From contig CM043963.1 in the NCBI GenBank assembly GCA_014529385.2, positions 98,721,912 to 98,785,911 on the forward strand: DNA of 64,000 nucleotides. The letters run 5' to 3'. A program made the translations under genes and the position numbers. This document shows, piece by piece, positions 33,727-43,770 of this stretch (position 1 is its first letter; each line of letters opens with the position of its first letter). Source of the stretch: Adiantum capillus-veneris (Eukaryota; Streptophyta; Polypodiopsida; Polypodiales; Pteridaceae). The notes beneath the pieces are model-generated. The model did no database searches, was not told where the DNA came from, and saw nothing but the letters and a program-made list of their open reading frames with translations.

Positions 33727-34470
33727 TCACCCCGGGTCCTTAGTGCATAGGCGTCTGTAGATTCCGTCCATGTATACAGAATCCGTCCCCCGTGTGAATG
33801 TGTAGCGAGTGGGGGCTGCTACTCGTGGCCTATGTGCTACACTGAACTGGAAGGAGATGGTCATCAACACCAGAGCATGATCCACTGCCACCCCGACCGG
33901 TCTGGGCCCAATTGTGAGATCTTGGATACTAGAGATGAGATTTGGCTGTGCCATGACATAGTCCACAGTGCTAGCTCCATGTCTGTGTGGGAAGCATGTA
34001 AAACCTCCCGCAGCAGGATATCTCTGTAGGCCATTCAAGATGGCCAATCCATGTGCAGTGCCCATGTCTATCAGGCGTCGCCCATACTCAGTATATTCCA
34101 CATCGTGTGATAGTCTGGAAAGGCCCGTCTCTGCTACATCTAGCTCTCTTAGCATCTCCTCTGAAGTATCATAAAACACTGCCTGGTGATGGGCAATCCT
34201 AGCATTGAAGTCCCCTAGGATGATGATGTCACCATCCCTAGAGAACTCCCATATGTCATCATCCAAAATAGAGAAAGGGGACTGTCCTCTGGGTGATGCA
34301 TAAACTGATGTACTCGGGGGAAAGTAGCAAGTAGCTAGATAGAGGTATCTGCCTGTCTCTGCTTTTAGTCTCACCCACATGTACCTAGCTTGCTCGTCCC
34401 TGCGGGCTATGTGTATCAGTGGCTGCAAATCCTCTCTAAATAACACTGCCACTCCTCCCGAGCCCCGCCC
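33727..34470 (-). pseudogene. LINE B AP-like endonuclease (inverted)
   Basis: This frame carries the exonuclease-endonuclease-phosphatase fold motifs: VLFREDLQPL, GDFNARIAHH, STVDYVMAQPNL, and a final VAVDHALVLM in place of SDH. It would nick target DNA to start target-primed reverse transcription. It lacks the first about 60 residues (WN and ETH motifs) because it stops at the inversion junction at about 34502. Confidence 0.88.
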
Positions 34471-34502
34471 TCTGTGCTCTGAGCGTGTCTCCTGTCTGTG
34501 GG

Positions 34503-35863
34503 CTCAGTTGGCAGGGACATGGATTCCACTTTTGTTATATGCTGATGACATAGTGTTGATCTCCGAATCCCCAGAGGGAATGCAACGTCAACTAGATGCT
34601 CTGCATACGTTTGCCCACAAAAGTGGTTTGTCTGTCAACCTGGGTAAAACCAAGGTTATGGTGTTTAATACCACCCCACAGTGGATCAAGAGGTCAGCAC
34701 CTACATTCACATACGACCAGGAGATTGTGGAGTACACAGACGCTTACACTTACCTTGGAGTGGTTTTCAGCGGACCTGCATTCTCACTCAGAAGAGCAGC
34801 TGAGACCAGACTTACTAGAGCCCACACAATATTGGGTAGATTGGAAAGGATGTGTTCGCAGGTTCAGTTTCAGGAGCCCCGAATGAAGCTCTGGCTCTTT
34901 GACACCTTGGTGGCTTCAGCATTGCTTTATGGAACCGAGATATGGGGACCTTCACTGGATCACCACGGGAGGCAGGGTCGCACAGACGGTTGGGGGAACA
35001 TGGAGAAACCTCTCGTCTCTATGATCTCGCGGCTCATTAGAGCCAAGGCATCAGTACCGCGAGCCATTATCCGAGCAGAGCTAGCGTCCCCCCCACTAGT
35101 GGTGGAGGCGCTCACCAGATCAGTCTCCTTCATAAGCCGCACATGGGAGCTTCCTAGAAACAGATATGCTCGCATAGCACTTGAATCCTCTCAACAGTTA
35201 GCCATACAAGGAGATACAACATGCTGGTATGGGGAGATGACATCATGGTTTCAGGCACATGGGTTCAGCATCGACAGGCTGCCACCATTCCATTACTCAT
35301 TGGATGCACCATCTCTCACTCTTACACAGTCAGAGATCACCAAGCTCATTTGCCAAGACCTGACCCAGCTAGACACCAGGAGGACATGGATACAACCAAC
35401 ACAGGAATTGGGCACGAAGATGGCTTTCTACAGAGACCACCTTCTCCAGCTTACGGAAGATGGTTTTGTGACGAGACCCAAATACATGGATTCCCACTTG
35501 TCTCATGGGATATGATGTGCTATTGGCCAGTTACGCACATCCTCTCACCAGTTGCGGATTGAAACTGGGAGATACAGCGGAGTACCAGCAGAAGACAGGA
35601 CATGCACCTTGTGTAACATGGAACCTGAGACAGAGCTACACTATACATGCCGCTGCCCCGCCTACTACGAGATACGAGGCCGATTCCACTGCCTATTCAG
35701 AGAGGGTTTTGGAGCACTCTCAAGAGTCATGGGATACGAAGATCAGAGATGTCAGGGTTTGTTCTTGCTCGAGCTACGCAGACACAGAGATAGCCTGATG
35801 AATGGAGAGGCTAGCCAGTCTCAAAGACGGATCACAAACTTTTTCAGAGTAGACACGGGATAG
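34503..35863 (+). pseudogene. LINE B reverse transcriptase C-terminal half and zinc-binding tail
   Basis: It begins at the inversion junction with LLLYADDIVLISES (catalytic YADD intact). SGLSVNLGKTKVMVFNT, YLGVVFSGPAFSLRRA and LLYGTEIWGPSL follow. The frame stays open to 35863 except for one TGA at 35513-35515. The tail has CTLCNMEPETELHYTCRC followed by PAYYEIRGRFHCLF, a cysteine-histidine motif found near the C-terminus of many LINE ORF2 proteins. The predicted upstream methionine at 34379 lies in inverted antisense sequence and is not real. Confidence 0.88.
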
Positions 35864-36340
35864 CCGCAAGAGCCACTCCCACAGCAGAGCTCTCCCTCGT
35901 CTCACACCAGAGGCACGCTGATCCACCGAGCGATTGAATTGGGGAAATCCAGGCGCCCGCGACTGCGAAGAACTACACAGCATCGACGGAGGCTACGACA
36001 GAAAATTCGGAGCACGCTTGCCAGGCATGCACGACGCCCGGTTAGACTACTAACCATGGAGGAAATTGATGAGATTCGCCAACGACCGATGATAGATCTC
36101 TTGTGATTCAGCTATCCCAACAAGCCGCCCTTTTTTTTGCTTAGTTTGTTGCTTGGCTCACATCGACCAGCTTAGGACCCCATAGTATATATCTTTGTTT
36201 TGTGTTGTTGGTAGGTTATTTTGTTACTCTGACTTTGTATCAGATCCACCACTTTGTAACTTTCGGGTCTCATAGGTCATTATGGCCTTTTGAAGACGTT
36301 AATATAACATTTCATTTCATTTCATTTCTCTCTCTCTCTC
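35864..36340 (+). other. LINE B 3' UTR and tail
   Basis: After the ORF2 stop come CACAGCATCGACGGAG (shared with LINE A) and the conserved end GTCTCATAGGTCATTATGGC, TTTTGAAGACGTTAATATAA, then repeated ATTTC and (TC)n. The terminal block recurs at LINE A and at 52845-52903. Confidence 0.85.
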
Positions 36341-36448
36341 CACAATGGATGGGGGGACTGATGACCAGAAGCACGCTGATGTGACTGCAGAGGGCAGGAG
36401 GCTCACGAACAAGCTGGCAGGGGGTAGGAGCAGGAGGTTTCTCCACAT

Positions 36449-36453
<5 letters not shown>

Positions 36454-36499
<46 letters not shown>
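36454..36499 (+). repeat. (TC)n microsatellite at LINE C 5' side
   Basis: About 46 bp of TC repeat. The sequence following it leads into LINE C. Confidence 0.95.
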
Positions 36500-36503
<4 letters not shown>

Positions 36504-38335
36504 GCAGGACAGTATACAGGTTTCGGGTCTGCGGGCTTGCGCGCCTTGGACTCATCGTCCCCTCTGCGGGCTGTTATTCAGCACCCTTGTGCTGCTCAAG
36601 GCTGTGCGCTGACCCAAAAGGGGGCCGCGAGCTGTCCGTTTGCACTCAAATCAGAGCGCAGGCTTCGCTCAGCAGGATGTTAACCCCTCGTCTTCAGCCT
36701 TTGATCATCAGCGCCCGCAGTGGGCTGTGGTACCTTGTTCCCTTCTTGAGGGCCGGTATTGCTATATGGGAAGCAGTCACACAGCAGCAGCCAGGATTCT
36801 TGCAAGTTTCGTTGGGCCATGCTGGTCGTGGGGGAGATGGACCAATCAGCCAAGCTCGAAGATGACGAAACCCCCCTAAATCAAAAGTAACATTTAGGTG
36901 GAGGATTCGAGAGAGCACACTATTGCCACGTTCTAGGAGAGTAGAGAAACTTTCTAGAGTCAAAGATGACTTTATTTTTGAGAAGGTGCAGGTGATGATT
37001 AATGTGGAGCTGAGCCTTTTGAGGGGTGACATTGAAAAAAAGATGTATGCAAATGCGGAGACTTTCAAAAAAGCTATGTATGCAGATATGAGGAAAGAAT
37101 TGGACAATGAGAGTTTAATAAGTGGGACGAGATATACACATTATTAGAGGCCGAAATGCAGACAATTAAGAGGACAGTAGTGAATGTAATGGAATGTATG
37201 ATGCAAAAAAGATTAGAGGATGCACTTGCTGCGTTTGAATCTTGGAAATAAAAAATGGAAGAACGCATGAATGAAAAGGATGCATTGATCAAAGCACTTA
37301 AGGGAGACCTCACAACTTGCAAAAATACCCCCACAAAGGAGGGAGAAAATCAACCCTCAATAATAAAGGAGCTCCAAAGCATTAAGGAGCAAGTGAAAAC
37401 TCTTCGGGAAGAGGAAGAGCTGAAGGCACGAACCACCTCTTCATGGGCTATTCAAAACAAAAGAGAAGGTTGATAAAGCTGAAAAGCAAATGAGGACGCA
37501 AAGGAGCTCCAAAGCATTAAGGAGCGAGTGAAAACTCTTCGGGAAGAGAAAGAGCGGAAGGCACGAATCACCTCTTCATGGACGGAACACCTATTCAAAA
37601 CACAAGAGAAGGTTGATAAAGCTGAAAAGTGGATCAAGGACACAAAGAAAGGGAAAGATAAGATGCCTGAAGCCACAACGACATCCACTATCATCAATAT
37701 GACAATTGAGGAGGAGCAAAAGAGAAAGACTAGAGCCCTTCATGTGCGTGTTACACGTCTCAAAGACGTTGGAAAAGTATAAGAAGAGGTGCAAGAGCCC
37801 TTGAAGTGCATGGTATTCTGAACCCACACACAAGTGCTTGGAGAGTTGGCAAGAAGGGAAGTGATGAGAAAGGAAGGCCCAAGGAAAGAGCACTCATTAT
37901 ACGTTTCCCTACGCAGGAAGCTAGGAAGGAAGAAGAGACCAACACTCAAGCAAACTAGGATATTTTTGGGTGATGACCTCACTCTCACACAGGTAGCACA
38001 CATGCAAGAGCTGATGCCAGAGATCAAGGCGGCGAGGGAGAAAGGGAAAATTGCTTTTTACAGGGGAGGAAGAGTAGTGGTGTTAGAAAAATGCACCACA
38101 TGACGGTGCGAGACCCTATGGGACCAACCTTAAATGGCAGCATGAAATTGGTTACTGTAATGGATCAATGAAGCTAGGTGTAGGCGCATTTGAAGATAAC
38201 TTTAAGGGAAGAGACATTATTTTTTACTCGGAAATGCATCAGACTCTTGGCGGCACATTACCTAGAGTGACAGGATACCATTGGGAGACTACATGTAGGC
38301 ACGATGTGAGATCAACGCATAGATGATGGGGGTTA
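36500..38335 (+). mobile_element. LINE C, 5' part with ORF1
   Basis: The copy begins after (TC)n. It has a 5' region (36500-36880) with a coherent but unrecognised frame, then a broken ORF1, then the first about 230 bp of ORF2 (GRDIIFYSEMHQ matches GRDIIFYSETHQ of LINE D). It stops near 38335 where a copia LTR-like sequence begins. The loss is thus at the 3' side, caused by later rearrangement rather than by incomplete reverse transcription. Confidence 0.75.
36900..38103 (+). pseudogene. LINE C ORF1 (coiled-coil RNA-binding protein)
   Basis: Frames covering 36923-37147, 37255-37473, 37528-37782 and 37834-38103 together give a long lysine/glutamate-rich coiled coil (IEKKMYANAETFKKAM, IKELQSIKEQVKTLREEEE). 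Next come RALHVRVTRLKDVG, which fits an RRM-like start, and the C-terminal block RIFLGDDLTLTQVAHMQEL, AREKGKIAFYRGGRVVVLEK. That layout matches L1-type ORF1 nucleic-acid chaperones. A 135-bp (45-codon) tandem duplication of the coiled coil starts at 37368 and 37503. Confidence 0.75.
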
Positions 38336-38542
38336 GGAGTATTAAAGTTTAGGCATCTCAAGTGAACTGCCCAATGTGATCCCATTAATTAGTTTGGCTT
38401 TTAGGTATTTATTTTACTTATTTGTCAAAGTCTTGGGTAGGGCAATTTATTGGCTTGCTATATAAGCAACCCCTTGCCTCCATTGTATACACATTCAGTC
38501 ATTCATTGCTAAGATTGATTGGTTCAGGAGACTCTCTCTCTT

Positions 38543-38587
<45 letters not shown>

Positions 38588-38632
38588 CTCACTCCCCTTG
38601 GTCTCTACGCTTCCGCATCGTCGACTTTGACA
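38336..38632 (+). repeat. Copia LTR remnant
   Basis: It contains a TATA-like GCTATATAAGC near 38457-38467 and (TC)n at about 38545-38584. It ends TTTGACA directly before a primer-site variant. Part of it resembles 31825-31995. The 5' edge is uncertain. Confidence 0.5.
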
Positions 38633-38644
38633 TGTTATCAGAGC
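38633..38644 (+). promoter_or_regulatory. Primer-binding-site variant
   Basis: TGTTATCAGAGC differs by one base from the initiator-Met primer site and follows the LTR-like end at 38632. No copia gene follows, so this is a remnant. Confidence 0.55.
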
Positions 38645-38733
38645 AAGCAGCTTAAAGCCCTTGGAGGAGGAGGATCCCATAGAAGAGAACCCCTCACGTT
38701 TCGTCGGCGACATCCCTCTCTGCGACAGTCTCT

Positions 38734-39151
38734 CAAAACGCTTGGCGTTTCAGCTCCTGTAGGCACCGGTCTCCAACACACTTCCCCTGCAAGCGTTTCA
38801 AAACGCAACTTGGCCCTAGCCTGCCGGCGGTTCCCATTTGCAGCCCACGGGTCCCTTTCCCTTCTGCGTTTTAAAACGCTGCGGAAATGGTGGCCATGGC
38901 GCTGCTGTCTCTACCCCCGGCTGTGACCCCTCCCGTAGCATTTTGAAACGCTGCCAGGTAGCGACTATGTCCCTAGTCCCAATGTTCTGAGACGCCCTGC
39001 GCATCAGCGCTTCCCACTCCCTTCTGCGATTTGAGACGCCCAGCCAGGCAAGCCCTTCCCCCTTGGTGGATGTTCTCTTTGCCCTCAACCTGTAGCGTTT
39101 CAAAACGCCGACAGAGGAAGTACCTCCCCTTGGGTGAGCATCTTGAAAAGC
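38734..39151 (+). repeat. Array of GCGTTTYRAAACGC palindromes
   Basis: Palindromes or close variants start at 38793, 38866, 38938, 38982, 39026, 39095 and 39138. An inside-out pair lies at 38734-38750. Spacings are about 70 or about 44 bp, suggesting decayed tandem units. The intervening DNA is GC-rich with no motif-bearing frame. Confidence 0.8.
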
Positions 39152-40489
39152 TTTGCACTAGGTCTTCTCCAATTATGTCAAATGCGGCTTGAAGCTATGA
39201 CGACCTTGCTTATGGATCTTTGAGCACCTTGAAAGGGGTTCCTTGGAACATGTGCGACCAACCCTTTGGTGGCTCGGAGCCAAAAACGCGGGAATTTGGA
39301 GAGGAAGGAAGAAAGTTTCCCGAAGTGGATTGGGAGACGGAGAGGCAAACAAAAACTGGAGTTGAAGAGAGGGATTGCAAAGGGTGCAGAGCAGCTTGGG
39401 TTTAGTGCAAAAGAGTGGTTCGTGCGGCTTGGGAGTTATTTCAGGCTTGGGATTTTTTGCGGCCTATTGGTGTGCGAGAAGGTACGAAATACCGAGTTTT
39501 GCAACTTCAACGAGGCATCCCCTTGCTCGAGACCCGCGACAACATCCACCAAAGACAACCAAAAGCTAATGATAACGGATTGTCAACCATCCATTTAGCG
39601 GCCTGTACACTGGCAGAGTTCTTAAGGAACTCGACAATTTGTTTGGCTCGAGTTTATGAAGTCAAAAGAAAATGGAGGAGTTCGCTAGAGGACAACAACA
39701 AAGGTCAATTGGACAAGGATGGCAGTACCAGTACTTAGTTAGCTGCCTCAATACCTGGGAGGTACGACCACAATTGTTATGATTGTGATTCGACGCTTTG
39801 TTTGGCTCGGGAGTTTGAAGCCAAAGGCAAAAGCACTTTGCCTCAGAGTTGCATACGGGGACGCTTGGAATGTCACTGTATAGCATCAATTTCAGCTCAC
39901 TCAGTTTTATTGTCCAGATTCACATTTTTAAAAAAAGTGACCGGCCGCCCACTTAAAATATTAATAAGGGCCTCTCAAAAAAAAAAAGCCAGCGCTAGGC
40001 CTATGGCTGAAAATTACGTGCAATCCTCTCTCTTCAGCATCGCCATGATTGGCCACAAGCTCTCTCCCTCTCTAGCGCTATCCCCACTACTATTCCTGCT
40101 GGGTGCGGGAGCCCATGTACTCGGAGCGACATGTAACAATTGTGAATTCACCATACGAATTGTTGTTTCGTGTTTGTGCTTTTGCAGGTACTCCATCACG
40201 AAGGAGGAGCAATGAGGCTTCGGCCTATGATCAGAGAATTCGAGAACAAACGGTCTGTAAAGCTTCACGCTTTGGGAATAGACGAAAATAGGATTGAGAG
40301 CTCGTCTCTCAAGAATTTCCTGCTTGAGAGGAATTGACCATTGACTCGGAAGATTTAGAACAGAGGGGTCACTTTGGGTTGTCCATATTCAGGAGCCATT
40401 CTACATTAAACATAATTAGACTCTCAAGGAACCACGTTTGCTTCAAAGGATCTACAAGGTGAGAGAGACACTACTCCAGATTGTTGTGG
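39152..40489. other. Anonymous DNA, possibly hAT fossil 5' part near the end
   Basis: There is no clear gene. The frame at 40195-40330 (RLRPMIREFENKRSVKLHAL) follows a good AG acceptor (TGTGCTTTTGCAG). I do not recognise it, but it reads like coding sequence. The last bases (40485-40489) are the TGTGG target duplication of the gypsy element. Confidence 0.35.
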
Positions 40490-41044
40490 TGTAGCAGGCT
40501 ACAATGTCACTTTCACAGGACACAGTTACAGTTAGTAAAGTTGGTCTGGTCTGTTCACACTGGACGGACACTCTGGGCAGTGACACGTGGCAAGGATACA
40601 GATGGTGGCCTAGTGGACATGTGGCCAGGTCACACTTAGCTGGCTGACATTTCTGGGCCGTTGGTGGCTCTTATGATTGTATCTATGAGTAGTAGCCGTT
40701 GGGTCATTATCATTATCTTATATTATCTGGTACGTAGTCGTCTAGTGGGAGTTTTACACACAGCACTGCTTCACCATCCCTGCACATCTGAGCCTCGACA
40801 CCCCATTTGTACCTGTGAGTCCTGGGTTGGAGCTGAGTGTGCTGCCACGCCAGAGTCTGTACATAGTTCTTTGAGTTAGTCGAGTCCACATGTTCTGGTC
40901 CACTGTTGTGTCTCTGTTGTTATCCATTTTTTCTGTGTTTCATTCTGTTTGAGAGAGTTTCCATTTGATTGAGTGAGATTGTCACGCACATTGCACTGAG
41001 GGGCACCCACACTGTAGAGAGCACGACACATTATCCACGCTACA
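40490..41044 (+). repeat. 5' LTR of gypsy E
   Basis: This 555-bp LTR is paired with 50195-50749. The terminal TGTAGC and GCTACA are inverted repeats. Confidence 0.95.
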
Positions 41045-41390
41045 GGTGCTCTCACTTTGGCGATCACGGTGGGACCTCAACTGAAGTCTCACTCTGTTGA
41101 GTAGCTGGTTTCTTTGCTTCGCCTGTGCAGCCTGTTGGTTTGGTTCAGTTTCACCCTTGACAACTTAATCTAGCTGGTCTAGTCTCTCGCCTTGTTGGTC
41201 TGGTTCTCTCTCGCCCTGGTCCACCCAGTGCTCGTCCTGGTCTAGTCCTTCCTCATCCTGGTCCAGGCCAGGTGGTCTAGTCACTCGCCCTGGTCTAGTA
41301 CAGTCTAGACCAATGTTCAGCCAAGTGAAGGTTGTCTTGCCCAAGTGAAGGTCTTCTTGCCCAAAGCTTGGTGGGGTTGGCGGTTACTGC
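41045..41390 (+). other. Gypsy E leader
   Basis: The leader contains many CTGGTCTAGT-type words (41160-41310) and a 22-bp near-duplication of CCAAGTGAAGGT at 41323-41360. The primer site is not certain; TTTGGCGATCACGG near 41056 is a candidate. Confidence 0.5.
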
Positions 41391-42263
41391 ATGACACATA
41401 CAAGGAGGTCTTTGGAGCGTCAAAGTGCACTACTGAGTCCTCTGAAGTACTACCACAGAAGGCGTCAACCCTTGGTGCCCAATAGAAGCATATTAACCCC
41501 ATCACCCATACCTACTCATACGGCTACCTCCATTGCTTGGACCGGTTCTACATCCTCCAGGTCACCTTCTCCGGTAAGGCTCTCCCCCATTTTGTTACAG
41601 CAAGCTAGGGAGCAACAGACTCGGGAGCAAGAGGACATGGAGGAGCTCACAAGTGTTCTGGCAAAGGTGAACATCAAGTTCCCTACCTTTAAAGGTCTCT
41701 CCGCAGAAGATGCAGACGACCATGCTCGGAGGTTTGTCTCTCTTTGCAGAGGTTGTGGCCTCAACAGAGAAGACGCATACCTGGTGCTCTTCCCGTCCGA
41801 CTTGAATGGTCTTGCAGATAAATGGTACAGTCAGTTTGCTGAGAACCACTTTACTACTTGGACCATGTTAAGACAGCAGTTCTGTGAAGCTTTCCGACCA
41901 GGGGATTATCAAGAGAAGATTCTAGATGAGTTGGCCAACCTGCCTCAGCAACCAGGGGAATTCATGGTGAAGAAGTGGGTAGAGAAGGCTCTGCCTAAGA
42001 CTTCTCAACAAAAGCTCAGAGAAAGTCTCCGTCCTGAAGCCAATTTGGAGGACTTTGTTGCTACTGCTACTAGAATAGAGGGAGCAAGAAGGCAATTCAC
42101 CGACTCTCCTCAGTTAGATACTGCCCTTGTACTCATGGACAGTCCATCAGACCCCTTGACTTCTTTAAGAAGGGAACTGGAAGCCCTTTCGATAGAAATC
42201 TGCATACATCCGTACTCATCCATGAATGAATCATGTGCATCGTACAATACGGCATGCCTATGA
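41391..42263 (+). CDS. Gypsy E gag
   Basis: The frame is 290 residues. After a serine/arginine-rich N-terminus, the retrotransposon gag domain runs from MEELTSVLAKVNIKFPTFKG (41637) through DDHARRFVSLCRGCGL, LNGLADKWYSQF and TWTMLRQQFCEAF. It ends near DPLTSLRRELEALS, after which unrelated sequence follows. No zinc knuckle is seen. Either methionine (41391 or 41637) could be the start; the longer one fits a Tat-style N-terminal extension. Confidence 0.88.
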   Translation: MTHTRRSLERQSALLSPLKYYHRRRQPLVPNRSILTPSPIPTHTATSIAWTGSTSSRSPSPVRLSPILLQQAREQQTREQEDMEELTSVLAKVNIKFPTFKGLSAEDADDHARRFVSLCRGCGLNREDAYLVLFPSDLNGLADKWYSQFAENHFTTWTMLRQQFCEAFRPGDYQEKILDELANLPQQPGEFMVKKWVEKALPKTSQQKLRESLRPEANLEDFVATATRIEGARRQFTDSPQLDTALVLMDSPSDPLTSLRRELEALSIEICIHPYSSMNESCASYNTACL

Positions 42264-42660
42264 AAAGGGAACACATAAAGACGGTGACAAAAATACCAGA
42301 AACTGTCACGAATGAAACACTCAAACAATCCGTGCTCGCTAATCATGCGAACACATAATACTTCCCGAGTGGTTTCCTTGGACCTCGGCTCTTTGTCCCT
42401 TGGGGCCCCATTGGATAAGACCTCATAAATAAGTTGGTACAACTTATAAACTTGGGTGTCCTTTCATTTCTGGCCTCTCGGCTTGGCTCTGCAAGCTGTC
42501 CACAACTTCTTCTGCATCTTTTAGCAGGGCTCTGACCTCTTTCTGTTCGGAGTCTGTCCTTTAGGTCATGACGTGGCCCACAGGTCCACCTCGCCAGTCC
42601 CCACTTCCTCAAGCTGGTCTATTTGACCCAAAGGACGAGTCCTTCAAAATTGCTTAGAGC
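42200..42660. other. Unassigned segment between gag and protease
   Basis: Gag homology stops at about 42195 and recognisable linker resumes near 42690. The segment has no zinc knuckle and no clear frame in either orientation. It may be an insertion or a rearranged remnant. Confidence 0.4.
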
Positions 42661-42699
42661 AAACCAACTTCCCTGTTATCTGACATTGATGGAGCCTTC

Positions 42700-43770
42700 T
42701 TGGAAGCAGTGGCTGACTTGGAACAGATTAAGGCCCCAAAGGGAGCCCAGTTCGAAGGCGCCAAGCCCACAGCAGAAGCCATCTTGAAAAATACTTTTCA
42801 GCAGGTGTCACTATACGACATGCTAAGGCTCGACGCAACACTTAGAAGTGACACCTTGTCAGTCATTCAATCTCTGTACCCGGGGGCTGGGCCTAGTGGC
42901 GGGCACCTCCCTGTACAACCCTCAGAGTCTTATTTGATTTCCTATCCATCTGCACCCCTCACCGATTATAAAAGTCCTCGCCTCACTGTATCTATTCTTG
43001 AGCACCAGCTATCCGGCGTCATCGTTGATGGAGGATCTGGAATCAACTTGATGCCCGAATTCACTATGATGGCCTTAGGTCTAAAGCCTACCCGACCTGC
43101 TCCTTTCACTGTTACATTGGCCGATCAGAGAACAGTCTACCTAGTGGGCATAGTCGACAAGGTGCCTCTGAAGGTACAAGATTTCACTTTTAACTTGGAT
43201 TTTGTGGTAGTTAATCTTCCCTAGGTAGAGGGAGGTTATCCCTTGCTGATTGGTAGGCCATGGTTGCGACATACGAAAGCACTTCACGACTGGGGAACCG
43301 ACGCCATGTGGATACATACTCTTGGCTCTCCAATGCAACAAATTCGTCTCGAAGGAGGTATGGATCCGATCGTTCAGCATAGCTCTTTGTCAGTAGAGTC
43401 CAACCCTGACTTGGAGCAGCCGGTCCCTCCGGATGGGTCCGACGAAGACTTACTGCAATGGTTAGAAGCTACCTCTTCGATGCCATGCTATGTAGTCTCT
43501 CTTCAACCTTTGCCCACAGATTCACCCTCTCTCCCTGAAGCTACACCTGAAGCCAGTAATCCCAGTCAGCCAAGTGAGCCAGAACCAAGTGGACCGGTCT
43601 CTGGTGCCCATCCTTCAGAGGGTCCCTTAATGGAAACCATCGGTCTGGGTGAGCCTATAACCCACCATAGAAGGGGGAAAAAGTCTCCCTTGCAAGAGTT
43701 GGCCAACACCCCAGCTCCTTCCTTAGCCTCTACCCCATGTGACTCTCCACCCCATGCCGGAGCACTTTGA
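42700..43770 (+). pseudogene. Gypsy E protease and linker
   Basis: One frame, broken by a single TAG at 43222-43224, gives the pre-protease linker (VSLYDMLRLDATLRSD) and protease with active site DGGS (SGVIVDGGSGINLMPE). It continues as YPLLIGRPWLRHTKALHDWG and a proline-rich acidic linker to 43770. The usual active site DTG/DSG is DGG here, as in some plant Tat/Athila-type elements. The following pol frame overlaps by 32 bp in another frame. Confidence 0.85.

Larger units (their letters stand above)
32937..36340 (+). mobile_element. LINE B with twin-priming inversion
   Basis: The left part (32937-34502) is the 5' half in reverse orientation: endonuclease then start of reverse transcriptase on the minus strand. 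The right part (34503-36340) is the 3' half in plus orientation: from the YADD motif to the 3' UTR and an ATTTC-rich tail. Compared with LINE D, about 110 codons of polymerase between the two parts are missing. That is the classic outcome of twin priming with loss at the inversion junction. It sits against the TC tail of LINE A and ends in TC repeats. Confidence 0.88.

Noticed and set aside
34379-34502. N-terminal 41 residues of the 378-residue frame at 34379
   Set aside because: They are antisense of the inverted endonuclease; true LINE homology begins at about 34503.
38734-39151. CRISPR-like array from spaced palindromes
   Set aside because: Spacing is irregular, repeats are only 14 bp and diverged, and the context is plant retrotransposon DNA.
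43739-43770. Programmed frameshift between protease and pol in gypsy E
   Set aside because: The frames overlap by 32 bp but I see no slippery site and structure pair, and the protease frame already contains a stop. A mutation is simpler.
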